A stretch of 64,000 nucleotides of DNA from Pusillimonas minor (GTDB lineage: Bacteria; Pseudomonadota; Gammaproteobacteria; Burkholderiales; Burkholderiaceae_B). Within the stretch, counting starts at the first letter, position 1, and each line of letters starts with the position of its first letter. The notes beneath the pieces are model-generated. The model was not told the origin of the DNA and did no database searches. It worked only from the letters and a program-made list of their open reading frames with translations. The position numbers and the translations under genes are program-made. The DNA is taken from assembly GCF_014237865.1 (NCBI RefSeq), contig NZ_JACJUU010000004.1:124001-188000 (forward strand), read 5' to 3'. Of this stretch, positions 18,158-27,680 are shown one piece after another.

Positions 18158-19585
18158 ATGTCCGGTATCAACTACTCAGAGAAAATCCCCAACAACGTCA
18201 ACTTGTCCAGCGACCGCACGCTGCAGCGCGCGCTCGAACACTGGCAGCCCAACTACCTCAAGTGGTGGGCAGACATGGGTCCCGAATCGTCGCAGAACAT
18301 GGATGTTTACCTGCGTACGGCAGTCAGCGTCGACCCAAGCGGCTGGGCGCATTTCGAACACGTCAAAATGCCCGACTACCGTTGGGGTATCTTTTTGACA
18401 CCGCCTGAGCAAGATCGCAAGATCCACTTCGGTGAGCACATGGGCGAAGCCGCCTGGCAAGACGCGCCCGGCGAATATCGTGCCAATCTGCGCCGCATCA
18501 TCGTCACGCAGGGCGATACCGAACCTGCTTCGGTCGAGCAGCAGCGCCATCTGGGCTTGACCGCGCCTTCGCAATACGACCTGCGCAACCTGTTCCAGGT
18601 CAACGTCGAAGAGGGTCGCCACCTGTGGGCCATGGTGTACCTGCTGCACCGTTACTTTGGTCGCGATGGTCGCGAAGAAGCCGATGCACTGTTGCAGCGT
18701 AACTCGGGCAGCGAAGACAGCCCCCGTATTCTGGGCGCATTCAACGAAAAAACGCCTGACTGGCTCGCGTTCTACATGTTCACGTACTTTACAGACCGCG
18801 ATGGCAAGTTCCAGCTGTGTGCACTGGCCGAGTCGGCCTTCGACCCGTTGGCTCGCACCACCAAGTTCATGCTTACCGAAGAAGCGCACCACATGTTTGT
18901 GGGCGAGTCGGGCGTATCGCGTGTATTGCAGCGTACCGCCCAGGTCATGAACGAGCTCAAGACCGAAGATCCTGCCGCGATCCGTCGCGCCGGCGTCATC
19001 GATCTGCCGACTATCCAGCGCTACCTGAACTTCCACTTCAGCGTCACTGTCGACCTTTTTGGCGCCGATCAGTCGTCCAACGCCGCTACTTTCTATACCA
19101 CCGGCCTGAAAGGTCGCTACGAAGAAGGCAAGCGTACCGACGATCACGTCCTGAAGAGCGACACCTATCGTGTGCTGGAAGTTAAAAACGGCCAGTTGAA
19201 CGAAGTCGAAGTCCCCATGCTCAACGCGCTGAACGAAGTATTGCGTGACGACTACATTAAAGACTCGATGGCTGGCGTGGCTCGCTGGAACAAGGTGCTC
19301 GAGAAAGCAGGCGTCGACTTCCGTCTGACCGTGCCGCATAAAGCGTTCAACCGCAAGATCGGTACCTTGTCGGGTATTCGTGTCTCGCCCGATGGCCACG
19401 TGCTGACCGAAGAGCAATGGAACGCGAACGTCGACACATGGCTGCCTACCCCCGAAGACCGCGCATTCGTGGCGTCGTTAATGGGCCGCGTTGTCGAGCC
19501 TGGCAAATTCGCCAACTGGATCGCACCACCGGTCATGGGCATTAACCGTCAACCCATCGACTTCGAATACATCCGCTTCAACTAA
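18158..19585 (+). CDS. boxB: Benzoyl-CoA 2,3-epoxidase, oxygenase subunit BoxB
   Basis: Di-iron oxygenase that adds one oxygen atom of O2 to benzoyl-CoA. The 475 residues match the family. The iron-binding residues are visible as VNVEEGRHLWAMVY near 150 and LTEEAHHMFVGESG near 238, with another Glu region between them. Start ATG 18158 is preceded by AGGAG; an upstream TTG in frame is ignored. boxA follows after a 136-base gap that holds a strong hairpin. Confidence 0.95.
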   Translation: MSGINYSEKIPNNVNLSSDRTLQRALEHWQPNYLKWWADMGPESSQNMDVYLRTAVSVDPSGWAHFEHVKMPDYRWGIFLTPPEQDRKIHFGEHMGEAAWQDAPGEYRANLRRIIVTQGDTEPASVEQQRHLGLTAPSQYDLRNLFQVNVEEGRHLWAMVYLLHRYFGRDGREEADALLQRNSGSEDSPRILGAFNEKTPDWLAFYMFTYFTDRDGKFQLCALAESAFDPLARTTKFMLTEEAHHMFVGESGVSRVLQRTAQVMNELKTEDPAAIRRAGVIDLPTIQRYLNFHFSVTVDLFGADQSSNAATFYTTGLKGRYEEGKRTDDHVLKSDTYRVLEVKNGQLNEVEVPMLNALNEVLRDDYIKDSMAGVARWNKVLEKAGVDFRLTVPHKAFNRKIGTLSGIRVSPDGHVLTEEQWNANVDTWLPTPEDRAFVASLMGRVVEPGKFANWIAPPVMGINRQPIDFEYIRFN

Positions 19586-19608
19586 CTGATGTACTGGTGG
19601 TAATCTCG

Positions 19609-19643
19609 TAATCGGGCGGGTGCGCTTGGCATCCGCCCGATTA
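19609..19643 (+). other. 11-bp perfect hairpin in the boxB-boxA gap
   Basis: TAATCGGGCGG (19609-19619) pairs exactly with CCGCCCGATTA (19633-19643), loop 13 bases. It is followed by a T-rich tract (19641-19662) that is interrupted by A and G. It could be a partial terminator or an mRNA-end stabiliser that sets BoxB above BoxA. A TATAAA box (19664-19669) behind it might also give boxA its own weak promoter. Confidence 0.5.
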
Positions 19644-19721
19644 TCGATTTAGCATTTGTTTTATATAAAAGTCGCATAGGCCGGCAATCTCGCCGCTGTG
19701 CGTCCAGCTAGGAGACTCCTG

Positions 19722-20996
19722 ATGACAGCAGCGTCGGCCGTTACCGTAAAAAAACAGCACCTGATCGACCCTGAAATCTGTATTCGCTGCAATACATGCG
19801 AAGAAACCTGTCCGATCGACGCGATCACCCACGACAGCAACAATTATGTGGTTGACGCCGCCATTTGTAACGACTGTATGGCTTGCGTGCCGCCGTGTCC
19901 CACAGGCGCCATCGACAACTGGATTCAGGTCATCAGCAGCAATACTTACTCAATCGAAGAGCAGTACACCTGGGACGAACTGCCCGAGCCCCAGGAAGTG
20001 CCCGAAGGCGTTGCCGAGGCCTTGTCCGAGCCGGTCGATGCGTCGGTAGCCGATGCCCGTTCGACCACGGTGGCCAACGACGCGACCGACCTCGAAAACG
20101 TACCTTTCACCGCAGCCGGGTCCACCATCCCGCCCTGGTCGGCGGCGCATCCGTACGTTAACTTGTACACACACAAAAACCCGGTGTCGGCCACTGTTGT
20201 GGGTAATTACCGTGTCACCGGCAGCGATACCGAAAGCGATATTCACCATATTGTGCTCGATTTCGGCGACAACCCCATGCCGGTCCTCGAAGGGCAGTCC
20301 ATTGCCATTTTCCCGCCCGGTACCGACGCCAAGGGGCGTGCGTATCATGCGCGCCAGTACTCTATTGCCAGCCCGCGCGACGGCGAGCGTCCGGGGTATA
20401 ACAACGTTTCCATTACCGTCAAGCGCGTCACCGCCGACCACGATGGCAATGCCGTCAATGGGGTGTGCTCAAACTACCTGTGCGACCTTCAAAAGAACGA
20501 TGTCGTCAAGGTCATCGGTCCCTTCGGCAATAGCTTCCTGATGCCCGATTTACCCGACGCCAATCTCATCATGATCTGCACAGGCACGGGCGCGGCGCCC
20601 ATGCGTGCCATGACCGAGCGTTGCCGCCGTCTGGCCAAAGACAACAAATACGACGGCACGCTAATGTTGTTCTTCGGGGCGCGTACCGAGCGCGAACTGC
20701 CGTATTTTGGTCCGCTCATGAACCTGCCCAAAGACTTCATCGACGTCAATCTGGCGCTGTCGCGTGACGCCGACAAACCCAAGCAGTATGTGCAAGACCT
20801 CATCCGCGAACGCGCCGACGATGTCCTCGATTTGCTCAACGACAGCAAAACCTGCATTTACGTATGCGGTCTTAAGGGCATGGAAGAGGGCGTGCTGGCA
20901 GCCTTTAAAGACATTGTCTCGGCCAGCGGCCAGAAATGGGAAGACGTCCACGCTGAACTGAAAGCCAAAGGTCGGCTACACTTCGAAACTTACTAA
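19722..20996 (+). CDS. boxA: Benzoyl-CoA 2,3-epoxidase, reductase subunit BoxA
   Basis: Passes electrons from NADPH to BoxB. It has 424 residues. Two [4Fe-4S] clusters are predicted from C20-C23-C26-C30 and C49-C52-C55-C59 (both CxxCxxCxxxC). A linker rich in Glu, Val and Ala (about 75-140) leads to a ferredoxin-NADP reductase module: FAD motif ARQYSIAS near 210 and nucleotide loop [12 protein letters not shown] near 286, ending in the expected aromatic HFETY. Start ATG 19722 follows TAGGAGACTCCTG; an upstream GTG in frame is rejected. Confidence 0.95.
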   Translation: MTAASAVTVKKQHLIDPEICIRCNTCEETCPIDAITHDSNNYVVDAAICNDCMACVPPCPTGAIDNWIQVISSNTYSIEEQYTWDELPEPQEVPEGVAEALSEPVDASVADARSTTVANDATDLENVPFTAAGSTIPPWSAAHPYVNLYTHKNPVSATVVGNYRVTGSDTESDIHHIVLDFGDNPMPVLEGQSIAIFPPGTDAKGRAYHARQYSIASPRDGERPGYNNVSITVKRVTADHDGNAVNGVCSNYLCDLQKNDVVKVIGPFGNSFLMPDLPDANLIMICTGTGAAPMRAMTERCRRLAKDNKYDGTLMLFFGARTERELPYFGPLMNLPKDFIDVNLALSRDADKPKQYVQDLIRERADDVLDLLNDSKTCIYVCGLKGMEEGVLAAFKDIVSASGQKWEDVHAELKAKGRLHFETY

Positions 20997-21027
20997 TTCC
21001 GAACTTCCTAGATACAGGTTGTGTGAA

Positions 21028-21477
21028 ATGAAATTCAGTGAGTTTCAAGTGGGGCAGGTGTTGCACCACCCGCCCGTCGTTCTTTCTGAACCCGAAATGA
21101 TCGACTTTGCCAAAAAGTACGATCCGCAGTGGTTTCATACCGACCCGGCAGCTTCTAAAGACGGCCGCTGGGGCGGCGTTATTGGAAGCGGCTGGTTAAC
21201 CTGCAGCCTGGCCATGCGTATGGCTGTCGATGCCGTTCTGTACGACTCCGAAAGCTTTGCATCGCCAGGTGTTGAAAAAGTCCGCTGGATTCTGCCCACG
21301 CGCCCGGGCGATGCCCTGCGACTTGAAATGCGCGTCGACTCGGTACGTGTGTCGTCGTCGCGCAGCGACCTGGGTATTGTGCGCTGGACATGGAGCATGT
21401 TTAACCAGCGCGACGAGCAGGTGCTGGAGCTTGAAGCCACCAGCCTGTTCGACTTGGGTTCCGCCCCCCAGGCCTGA
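21028..21477 (+). CDS. MaoC-like hotdog-fold dehydratase at the end of the boxCBA operon
   Basis: Predicted (R)-specific enoyl-CoA hydratase-like protein of 149 residues. DPQWFHTDPAASKDGRWGGVIGSGWLTCSL near residues 35-65 is the MaoC hydratase motif (Asp...His with the GxIxxG turn). It is 31 bases behind boxA, so likely in the operon. It may hydrate 3,4-dehydroadipyl-CoA or a related intermediate toward beta-oxidation, but this is inference. A GTG three codons upstream is possible; ATG 21028 has better spacing to CAGG. Confidence 0.8.
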   Translation: MKFSEFQVGQVLHHPPVVLSEPEMIDFAKKYDPQWFHTDPAASKDGRWGGVIGSGWLTCSLAMRMAVDAVLYDSESFASPGVEKVRWILPTRPGDALRLEMRVDSVRVSSSRSDLGIVRWTWSMFNQRDEQVLELEATSLFDLGSAPQA

Positions 21478-21481
21478 CCTT

Positions 21482-23239
21482 TTACTGCCCCAGCGCCAGG
21501 CCCTCGCGACGAGGGTCTGCGCCGCCGTAAAGGCGGCCGTCCGGGGTACGCACAACGCCTTGCAGGCCGCTGGGCATGGCACGTTCGGTAACCCGGTGCC
21601 CCATGGCTTTTAAAGTAGCCACAACCCCTGTCAACGACGTGTCGGCTTCAATTTCGGTGCCGTAGTTGCGGCTGCCGCGGTTGGGCAGGTTAATGGCCTG
21701 CTGTATATCCAGCCCGTACCCCAGTACTCCCAGCAGCGTCTTGGCGACATAATTAATGATGGCCGTGCCTCCTGGCGCGCCGATGGCCATATGCAGGGCA
21801 TCGTCTTTAAACACCATCATGGGTGACATGGCGCTTTTAGGGCGCTTGCCGGGTTCGACCCGGTTGGCCAACGGGCGGCCGTGCTCGTCGACCCCCGCCA
21901 ACGAAAAGTCGGTGAGCTGGTTATTTAGCAAGAAACCGTGAACAAACAGTTTGCTGCCAAAGGCCGACTCAACCGAAGTCGTCATCGACACGGCGTTGCC
22001 GTTGGCGTCGACGATTGAGACGTGGGTTGTTGAGGGTGTGTCGGGGCTGTTGTCGGTGCCAAACCTTGCCAGGTCAGCGCCTGGTGGTTGCCCCGGCCGG
22101 GCTTTAGGTATGGCGTGGTCCGGGCGGATCAGTTGCGCCCGCTGTTGCAGATAGTCGGGGTCCAGCAAGCCTTGTACGGGCACGGGCACAAACGCCGGGT
22201 CGGCAATGTAGATATCGCGGTCGGCATAAGCCAGCTTGCCCGCCTCGGCAAAGTAATGAACGGCCTGCGCGCTGTCAGGTGCATAGTCCAGAATGGGCGT
22301 GTGTTCAAGTATTGACAATATTTGCATGACCGCAATGGGCCCGGAGCTGGGTGGGGGCGGGCCGCATAACCGGTAGGCCAGATAGGGTGCGCACAGCGCC
22401 TGGCGCTTTATGGGCCGATACGCCGCCAAGTCAGTTAGCGACAAGTCGCCGGGGCGATCGTGTGACTGAACAGCCTGTACGACAGCCTGGGCGACCGGAC
22501 CGCGGTAGAACGCATCGACCCCTTCGGCGGCGATACGGCGATACAACGCGGCCAGCGCGGGGTTTTTAAGCGTATGCCCGACAGGCCAGGGTTTGCCGTT
22601 TGGTGCGTAAAAGTAGCTGCGGGCGCTGTCGCTGCGGTACAGACTGCGGCTGCCTGACACCAGGGTATGCAGGCGTGGCGACACCGCAAAACCTGATTCG
22701 GCCAAACGGATGGCCGGTTCGAAAAGTGTTGCCCAGGGCAGACGGCCGTGTTCTTTGTGCATCAAGGCCAGGCCGTGCAGCAGGCCGGGTACGCCAACCG
22801 ACAAGCCGCTGTTGACCGCGTCACCATAGTCAAGAACACTGTCGTTGTCATGAAAACGTGACTTCTGTGCGTGCGCCGGTGCGGTTTCGCGCGCATCGTA
22901 GACCGCGAGTTGCGCGTTGGGCTTATCGTAGGCAAGTATGAAGCCGCCCCCGCCAATGCCTGAAGACTGCGGTTCGACCAGCGTGAGCACCCATTGGGCG
23001 GCGATGGCGGCATCGGCGGCGCTTCCGCCGGCCGCAAGGATGTCAAATGCTGTCCGGGTGGCCAACGGGTTGGCGGTAGAGGCCATGAAGGTTGATGCCG
23101 TTGCCAGGGCGTGGTCACCACGCCCGGTTGCCGCCTCCGGGTCTGGCGGCGGTTCGTTCGGGTTAAGGGCCGAGCAACCTGCACCCAGAATTAGTAAAAG
23201 ATTTGCGCAACAGTGTTTGAGTGCCGACCCGAGTCGCAT
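21482..23239 (-). CDS. ggt: Gamma-glutamyltransferase, lipoprotein form
   Basis: N-terminal-nucleophile enzyme that cleaves glutathione and other gamma-glutamyl compounds, self-processing into two chains. It has 585 residues. The N-terminus ends in the lipobox LGAGC, so it is probably tethered to a membrane in the periplasm. SGIGGGGFILAYD near 105, the catalytic Thr in STTHVSIVDANGNAVS near 402 and GAPGGTAIINYV near 500 are intact. The start ATG 23239 overlaps the stop of the LysR gene by one base (TGATG), so the two are coupled. Why a LysR-ggt unit faces glutaryl-CoA dehydrogenase is unclear. Confidence 0.92.
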   Translation of the reverse strand: MRLGSALKHCCANLLLILGAGCSALNPNEPPPDPEAATGRGDHALATASTFMASTANPLATRTAFDILAAGGSAADAAIAAQWVLTLVEPQSSGIGGGGFILAYDKPNAQLAVYDARETAPAHAQKSRFHDNDSVLDYGDAVNSGLSVGVPGLLHGLALMHKEHGRLPWATLFEPAIRLAESGFAVSPRLHTLVSGSRSLYRSDSARSYFYAPNGKPWPVGHTLKNPALAALYRRIAAEGVDAFYRGPVAQAVVQAVQSHDRPGDLSLTDLAAYRPIKRQALCAPYLAYRLCGPPPPSSGPIAVMQILSILEHTPILDYAPDSAQAVHYFAEAGKLAYADRDIYIADPAFVPVPVQGLLDPDYLQQRAQLIRPDHAIPKARPGQPPGADLARFGTDNSPDTPSTTHVSIVDANGNAVSMTTSVESAFGSKLFVHGFLLNNQLTDFSLAGVDEHGRPLANRVEPGKRPKSAMSPMMVFKDDALHMAIGAPGGTAIINYVAKTLLGVLGYGLDIQQAINLPNRGSRNYGTEIEADTSLTGVVATLKAMGHRVTERAMPSGLQGVVRTPDGRLYGGADPRREGLALGQ

Positions 23240-24156
23240 CAGGTGTCCTTCTTTTGTGATGTAGGTAAATCGGCGACCAGTTCGGTCAACCATTGTTCAA
23301 AGGCCTTCAGGGCGTCGCCTTGTTCGACATAGGCAGGGTAACTGAAGTAGTACGACTGCCGCATGGGCAAGGCGCCTTCAAAGGGCACAGCCAGTTCGCC
23401 GCTGGCCAGGGCTTCGCGCGCCAGAAAACGCGGTATTAACCCCACGCCCAGGCCCGCCTGTACGGCGGCCAGCACCATGGTGAAGAGTTCGTAGCGGGGC
23501 CCGGCGGCAATAGAGGGGCTGTAGGCCAGGCCTTGGGTACGATACCAGTCACGCCACGCATCGGGGCGCGACATCACGTGCAAGTGGGTTAACGACGACA
23601 GGCCTTCCGGGCTATTTCTGGCGGCTTCGTACAGTTGCGGGATGCAGACGGGCAACATGGCTTCTTCGTCGAACAGTTTGATACCCCGCGTACCGGGCCA
23701 GGGTTGTTCTGCATGGTAAATGGCCGCGTCGAAGGGGTGATCGGCAAACTGAAACGGTAGCGTGCGCACCGACAGGCTGACGGCAATATCGGGGTGCCGG
23801 GCACGTAACTGGGGCAAACGCGGGATCAGCCACGTGGTGGCCAGGGTGGGCAATACGGCAATGTGCAGGCTGTGGCCAACGCCCGCGCGCGACATCAGGC
23901 CTACGGTGTCTTTTTCAAGCTGCTCAAGGTGGTGTCGCACGCGCGCGGCGTATTCGGCGCCCGCGTCTGTCAGGGCGATACGGCGCCTAACGCGGTTGAA
24001 CAGCGCCACGCCCAGGCGTTCTTCAAGGCCCGTCACCTGGCGGAATACGGCACTGTGGGTAAGTGAAAGCTCTTCGGCCGCCCGCGAGAACGACCCCAGA
24101 CGTGCGGTGGCTTCGAAGGCCTGCAACGCCCCAAGATTGGGTACACCGTTTCTCAT
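23239..24156 (-). CDS. LysR-type transcriptional regulator (GcvA-like)
   Basis: Regulator of 305 residues. The N-terminal winged HTH covers about 5-65 ([34 protein letters not shown]), followed by an effector domain of the GcvA subgroup. It is transcribed away from gcdH with 177 bases between the start codons and a palindrome in that gap, and it is coupled to ggt downstream. LysR genes next to gcdH are known to control glutarate/pimelate degradation, so it may be a GcdR-type regulator. The ligand is unknown. Confidence 0.88.
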   Translation of the reverse strand: MRNGVPNLGALQAFEATARLGSFSRAAEELSLTHSAVFRQVTGLEERLGVALFNRVRRRIALTDAGAEYAARVRHHLEQLEKDTVGLMSRAGVGHSLHIAVLPTLATTWLIPRLPQLRARHPDIAVSLSVRTLPFQFADHPFDAAIYHAEQPWPGTRGIKLFDEEAMLPVCIPQLYEAARNSPEGLSSLTHLHVMSRPDAWRDWYRTQGLAYSPSIAAGPRYELFTMVLAAVQAGLGVGLIPRFLAREALASGELAVPFEGALPMRQSYYFSYPAYVEQGDALKAFEQWLTELVADLPTSQKKDT

Positions 24157-24201
24157 TGTTTTCCCGCAATAGATTCAACGTGCGCATTTGTCACGACATT
24201 G

Positions 24202-24220
24202 TGCAATTTTATCAATTGCA
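24202..24220. promoter_or_regulatory. LysR-type palindrome in the gcdH-lysR divergent region
   Basis: TGCAATT (24202-24208) and AATTGCA (24214-24220) are perfect inverted arms around TTATC. The T-N11-A layout and its place between divergent genes fit a LysR recognition site. A -10-like TATAAC (24228-24233) for gcdH lies just downstream. Confidence 0.6.
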
Positions 24221-24333
24221 TTGTGCTTATAACTCACATAACCTGTTGCTACTCGCCGCAGTCCGCTTGTCAGCGGCCGTTTTTTCGGCAAAAATACTTT
24301 AAACCTAAACATATCCCTACGGAGCACCTCATT

Positions 24334-25527
24334 ATGTCATCGGCCCCCTCATTCAACTGGGAAGACCCCCTGTTGCTCGACTCGCAACTTACCGAAGAAG
24401 AGCGCATGGTGCGCGACGCTGCTTATGCGTACGCCCAAGACAAGCTGGCCCCTCGCGTCCTCGAGGCTTTCCGTCACGAAAAAACCGATGCCGCCATCTT
24501 CCGCGAAATGGGCGAGCTCGGCTTGCTCGGCGCCACCATCCCCACCGAGTACGGCGGTTCGGGTCTGAACTACGTGTGCTACGGCCTTATCGCCCGCGAA
24601 GTCGAACGCGTCGACTCCGGCTACCGCTCCATGATGAGCGTGCAGTCGTCACTGGTTATGGTACCCATTAACGAATTTGGCAGCGAAGCGCAAAAACAGA
24701 AGTACCTGCCCAAGCTGGCCAGCGGCGAATGGATCGGCTGCTTCGGCCTGACCGAACCCAACCACGGCTCCGACCCCGGCGGCATGGAAACCCGTGCTGT
24801 AAAAACCGCCAGCGGCTACAAGCTGTCGGGCGCCAAAATGTGGATCACCAACTCGCCTATCGCCGATGTTTTCGTAGTGTGGGCCAAGTGCGTCGGCGGC
24901 GACTTCGACGGCAAGATCCGCGGCTTCATCCTTGAAAAAGGCATGAAAGGCCTGTCGGCCCCTGCCATCCACGGCAAGGTCGGCTTGCGTGCTTCTATTA
25001 CGGGCGAAATCGTCATGGACGAAGTCGAAGTCAGCGACGAACAAATGATGCCCGGCGTCAGCGGCTTGCGTGGCCCGTTCACCTGCCTGAACTCGGCGCG
25101 TTACGGTATTGCCTGGGGTGCTTTGGGTGCCGCCGAATTTTGCTGGCACACCGCACGTCAGTACACACTCGACCGCAAGCAGTTTGGCCGCCCTCTGGCA
25201 CAAAACCAGCTTATTCAAAAGAAACTGGCCGACATGCAAACCGAAATCACGCTGGCATTGCAAGGTTGCCTGCGTTTGGGTCGCATGAAAGACGAAGGCA
25301 CCGCTGCCGTCGAAATCACGTCCATCATGAAGCGTAACTCGTGCGGCAAGTCGCTCGACATCGCTCGTTTGGCGCGCGATATGCTGGGCGGTAACGGTAT
25401 CTCCGACGAGTTCGGTGTTGCCCGTCACCTGGTCAACCTCGAGGTCGTCAATACCTACGAAGGCACCCACGACGTTCACGCCCTGATTCTGGGTCGTGCA
25501 CAAACCGGCTTGCAAGCGTTCTTTTAA
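24334..25527 (+). CDS. gcdH: Glutaryl-CoA dehydrogenase (decarboxylating)
   Basis: FAD enzyme of the acyl-CoA dehydrogenase family that turns glutaryl-CoA into crotonyl-CoA plus CO2. The 397 residues match. [20 protein letters not shown] near 138 and [18 protein letters not shown] near 169 bind FAD; the catalytic base is the Glu in [17 protein letters not shown] near 371, typical of GcdH. Start ATG 24334 has GGAG upstream; an in-frame extension to 24199 is rejected as it runs through the promoter. It has its own strong terminator. Confidence 0.95.
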   Translation: MSSAPSFNWEDPLLLDSQLTEEERMVRDAAYAYAQDKLAPRVLEAFRHEKTDAAIFREMGELGLLGATIPTEYGGSGLNYVCYGLIAREVERVDSGYRSMMSVQSSLVMVPINEFGSEAQKQKYLPKLASGEWIGCFGLTEPNHGSDPGGMETRAVKTASGYKLSGAKMWITNSPIADVFVVWAKCVGGDFDGKIRGFILEKGMKGLSAPAIHGKVGLRASITGEIVMDEVEVSDEQMMPGVSGLRGPFTCLNSARYGIAWGALGAAEFCWHTARQYTLDRKQFGRPLAQNQLIQKKLADMQTEITLALQGCLRLGRMKDEGTAAVEITSIMKRNSCGKSLDIARLARDMLGGNGISDEFGVARHLVNLEVVNTYEGTHDVHALILGRAQTGLQAFF

Positions 25528-25575
25528 TACGTTTTCGGCCCTGGGCCGGCGGCCTGGCCCGCCGGCTGTCCAAAT

Positions 25576-25614
25576 AAAAACCCCCAAGCTTTTTAGTGAA
25601 GCTTGGGGGTTTTT
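25576..25614 (+). terminator. Strong bidirectional terminator between gcdH and purU
   Basis: A 16-bp perfect stem: AAAAACCCCCAAGCTT and its exact complement (25599-25614), 7-base loop, with a T5 run on the plus strand and an equal run on the minus strand. It can end both gcdH (+) and purU (-) transcripts. Confidence 0.95.
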
Positions 25615-25698
25615 GTATGGGGCGGCTTGCTGGCGCTGCGATGACGTTAACGTTTTTCAGAGGCCTGCAGCTATCGCCGCTACCTTGCGGCTTGGGTG

Positions 25699-26547
25699 TT
25701 AACGGAACACCACCGTGCGGTTCTCATTGAGCAAAATGCGATGCTCGACATGGCTGCGAACCGCGCGGGCCAGCACCAGGGATTCGACATCGCTGCCGAC
25801 CTGGGTTAATTGCTGTGCGCTCATGGCATGGTCGACACGTTCGATGTCTTGCTCGATGATTGGACCTTCGTCCAGGTCGGACGTGACGTAGTGGGCAGTG
25901 GCGCCGATAATTTTCACGCCACGGGCATGTGCCTGATGGTAGGGGCGTGCACCCTTGAAGCTGGGCAAGAAACTGTGGTGAATGTTAATGGCCCGGCCAG
26001 ACAAGGCCTTGCACATTTCGGGCGACAAAATTTGCATGTAGCGGGCCAGTACGACCAGGTCGATTTTTTCTGATTCGACCAGGTCGAGAATTTTTGCTTC
26101 TTGCTCGGCCTTGGTTTCGGGGGTGACCGGGAAGTGATGGAACGGCACGTTGTGGGCTGCGGCCATACCGGCGTGGTCGTTATGGTTCGACACGACACCC
26201 ACCACGTCGACATTCAACTGACCGCTATGGGTGCGGAACAGCAGGTCGTTAAGGCAATGTCCTTGCTTGCTGGCCAGAATCAGCAATCGGGCCTTGCGTT
26301 TGGCATCGTAAATACGTGCCTGCATTTCGAATTTCTCGGCGACGGGCGCAAACCGGGCTTCCAGGGCGTCGGCGTCGTGGTGTTCGGGCAACTTGAAATG
26401 CACTCGCAAAAAGAAGCGCTCGACTTCAGTGTCGCCGAACTGCTGCGCGTCGATAATATTGCCGTGAAGGGACAGCAACCAGCCGGTGACGCTGTGCACG
26501 ATACCAATACGGTCTGGGCAAGACAAAGTCAGAATGTAGTCGTTCAT
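25699..26547 (-). CDS. purU: Formyltetrahydrofolate deformylase
   Basis: Hydrolyses 10-formyl-THF to formate and THF, balancing one-carbon pools. It has 282 residues: an N-terminal ACT domain (about 4-85, DYILTLSCPDRIGIVHSVTG) and a C-terminal formyltransferase domain with VSNHND near 125, the catalytic Asn/His/Asp region NIHHSFLPSFKGARPYHQA near 225 and HYVTSDLDEGPIIEQD near 255. Start ATG 26547 gives the family N-terminus. It lies 11 bases after the FAD oxidase gene. It may also help handle formate made by BoxC, although PurU itself produces formate. Confidence 0.95.
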   Translation of the reverse strand: MNDYILTLSCPDRIGIVHSVTGWLLSLHGNIIDAQQFGDTEVERFFLRVHFKLPEHHDADALEARFAPVAEKFEMQARIYDAKRKARLLILASKQGHCLNDLLFRTHSGQLNVDVVGVVSNHNDHAGMAAAHNVPFHHFPVTPETKAEQEAKILDLVESEKIDLVVLARYMQILSPEMCKALSGRAINIHHSFLPSFKGARPYHQAHARGVKIIGATAHYVTSDLDEGPIIEQDIERVDHAMSAQQLTQVGSDVESLVLARAVRSHVEHRILLNENRTVVFR

Positions 26548-26558
26548 TGTGGTGTGTT

Positions 26559-27677
26559 TCAGGTAAGTGTTCGAGTCTCTGGTTGCCGGCATACCCGGTG
26601 TGCAATGGCCAGGCTCGCGGTCAGGCCGGGTGATTCTATCCCCAGCAAATGCAGCAAGCCTTTAACGCCGTGCGTTTCAGGGCCGGCAATAACGAAGTCT
26701 GCGGCAGGAGCGCCTGGGGGTACTATTTTAGGGCGTATTCCTGTATAAGCCGGAACCAGCGCATCGTCGGGCAAATTTGGCCAGTATTGTCGCACGGCGG
26801 CGTAAAAGGCGGCGCCCCGACCCGGGTCAAGGCGGTAGTCTATGGTGTCGACCCATTCGGTATCCGGGCCGAAGCGGGCCTGGCCGGCCAAGTCCAGCGT
26901 TAAATGTATGCCCAGTCCGGCGATGTCGGGCATGGGGTAAATCAGTCGTGAGAAGGGCGAGCGGCCCTGCAGCCCAAAGTAGGTGCCTTTGCAGTACCAC
27001 GCTTTGGGCATAGGGTGCTGTGTCTGCCAGGGGAGTCGGGTGGCGATGTCGGGCGCGTGCAGCCCTGTTGCGTTGATGACGTTGCGCGCTGTCAGTGTGG
27101 TGGGTGATTCACCCCCAAAAGACAGCCGGAACAGGCCCGAGTTGAGTAGGTCGCCATGCGTTAAGGGCGTGCGAAATACTACCTGGGCGCCCTTGTGCTG
27201 TGCATCGCCCAGCAAGCTCAGCATCAGGCCGTGGCTGTCGATAATGCCGGTTGAGGGTGACCACAGGGCGGCCGTGCATTGCAGCTCGGGCTCAAGTGCC
27301 TTGGCCTGTTCGCCCGACAGCCATTGCAGGTCTTGCACCCCGTTTTGCTCGGCCTGACGCGCCAGCGCTTTAAGTTTATCCAGTGGGTTGGCCGATGTGG
27401 CCACAATCAGTTTCCCTGTTTGCCGGTGGGCAATGCCATATTCGCGACAGTGCGCGTACAGCAGGGCTTTGCCTTCAATACACAATCTGGCCTTGAGGCT
27501 GTTGGCGGGGTAATAGATACCCGCATGAAGGACCTCGGAGTTGCGGGCGCTGATACCGGTGCCGAACTGGTCTTCGGCCTCGACGATAAGGACGTCTCGC
27601 CCTTGCTGTGCTAAGGATCGTGCAATGGCCAGCCCAACGACGCCAGCGCCCAGAACGACACAATCAATATCGGCCAC
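26559..27677 (-). CDS. FAD-dependent oxidase, L-2-hydroxyglutarate dehydrogenase-like
   Basis: Predicted flavoprotein of 372 residues of the DAO/L2HGDH group. The N-terminal dinucleotide fold [18 protein letters not shown] (6-23) and [24 protein letters not shown] near 43-66 are typical of LhgO-like enzymes; the C-terminal [20 protein letters not shown] and [15 protein letters not shown] close the FAD site. It could oxidise L-2-hydroxyglutarate to 2-oxoglutarate. Glutaryl-CoA dehydrogenase is 1 kb away, so a link with glutarate metabolism is possible. It starts 3 bases after pdxH. Confidence 0.82.
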   Translation of the reverse strand: MADIDCVVLGAGVVGLAIARSLAQQGRDVLIVEAEDQFGTGISARNSEVLHAGIYYPANSLKARLCIEGKALLYAHCREYGIAHRQTGKLIVATSANPLDKLKALARQAEQNGVQDLQWLSGEQAKALEPELQCTAALWSPSTGIIDSHGLMLSLLGDAQHKGAQVVFRTPLTHGDLLNSGLFRLSFGGESPTTLTARNVINATGLHAPDIATRLPWQTQHPMPKAWYCKGTYFGLQGRSPFSRLIYPMPDIAGLGIHLTLDLAGQARFGPDTEWVDTIDYRLDPGRGAAFYAAVRQYWPNLPDDALVPAYTGIRPKIVPPGAPAADFVIAGPETHGVKGLLHLLGIESPGLTASLAIAHRVCRQPETRTLT

Positions 27678-27680
27678 AGG

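Noticed and set aside
18176-19417. 413-codon open frame opposite boxB
   Set aside because: It mirrors the codon pattern of boxB, whose iron-binding motifs are intact. No family features.
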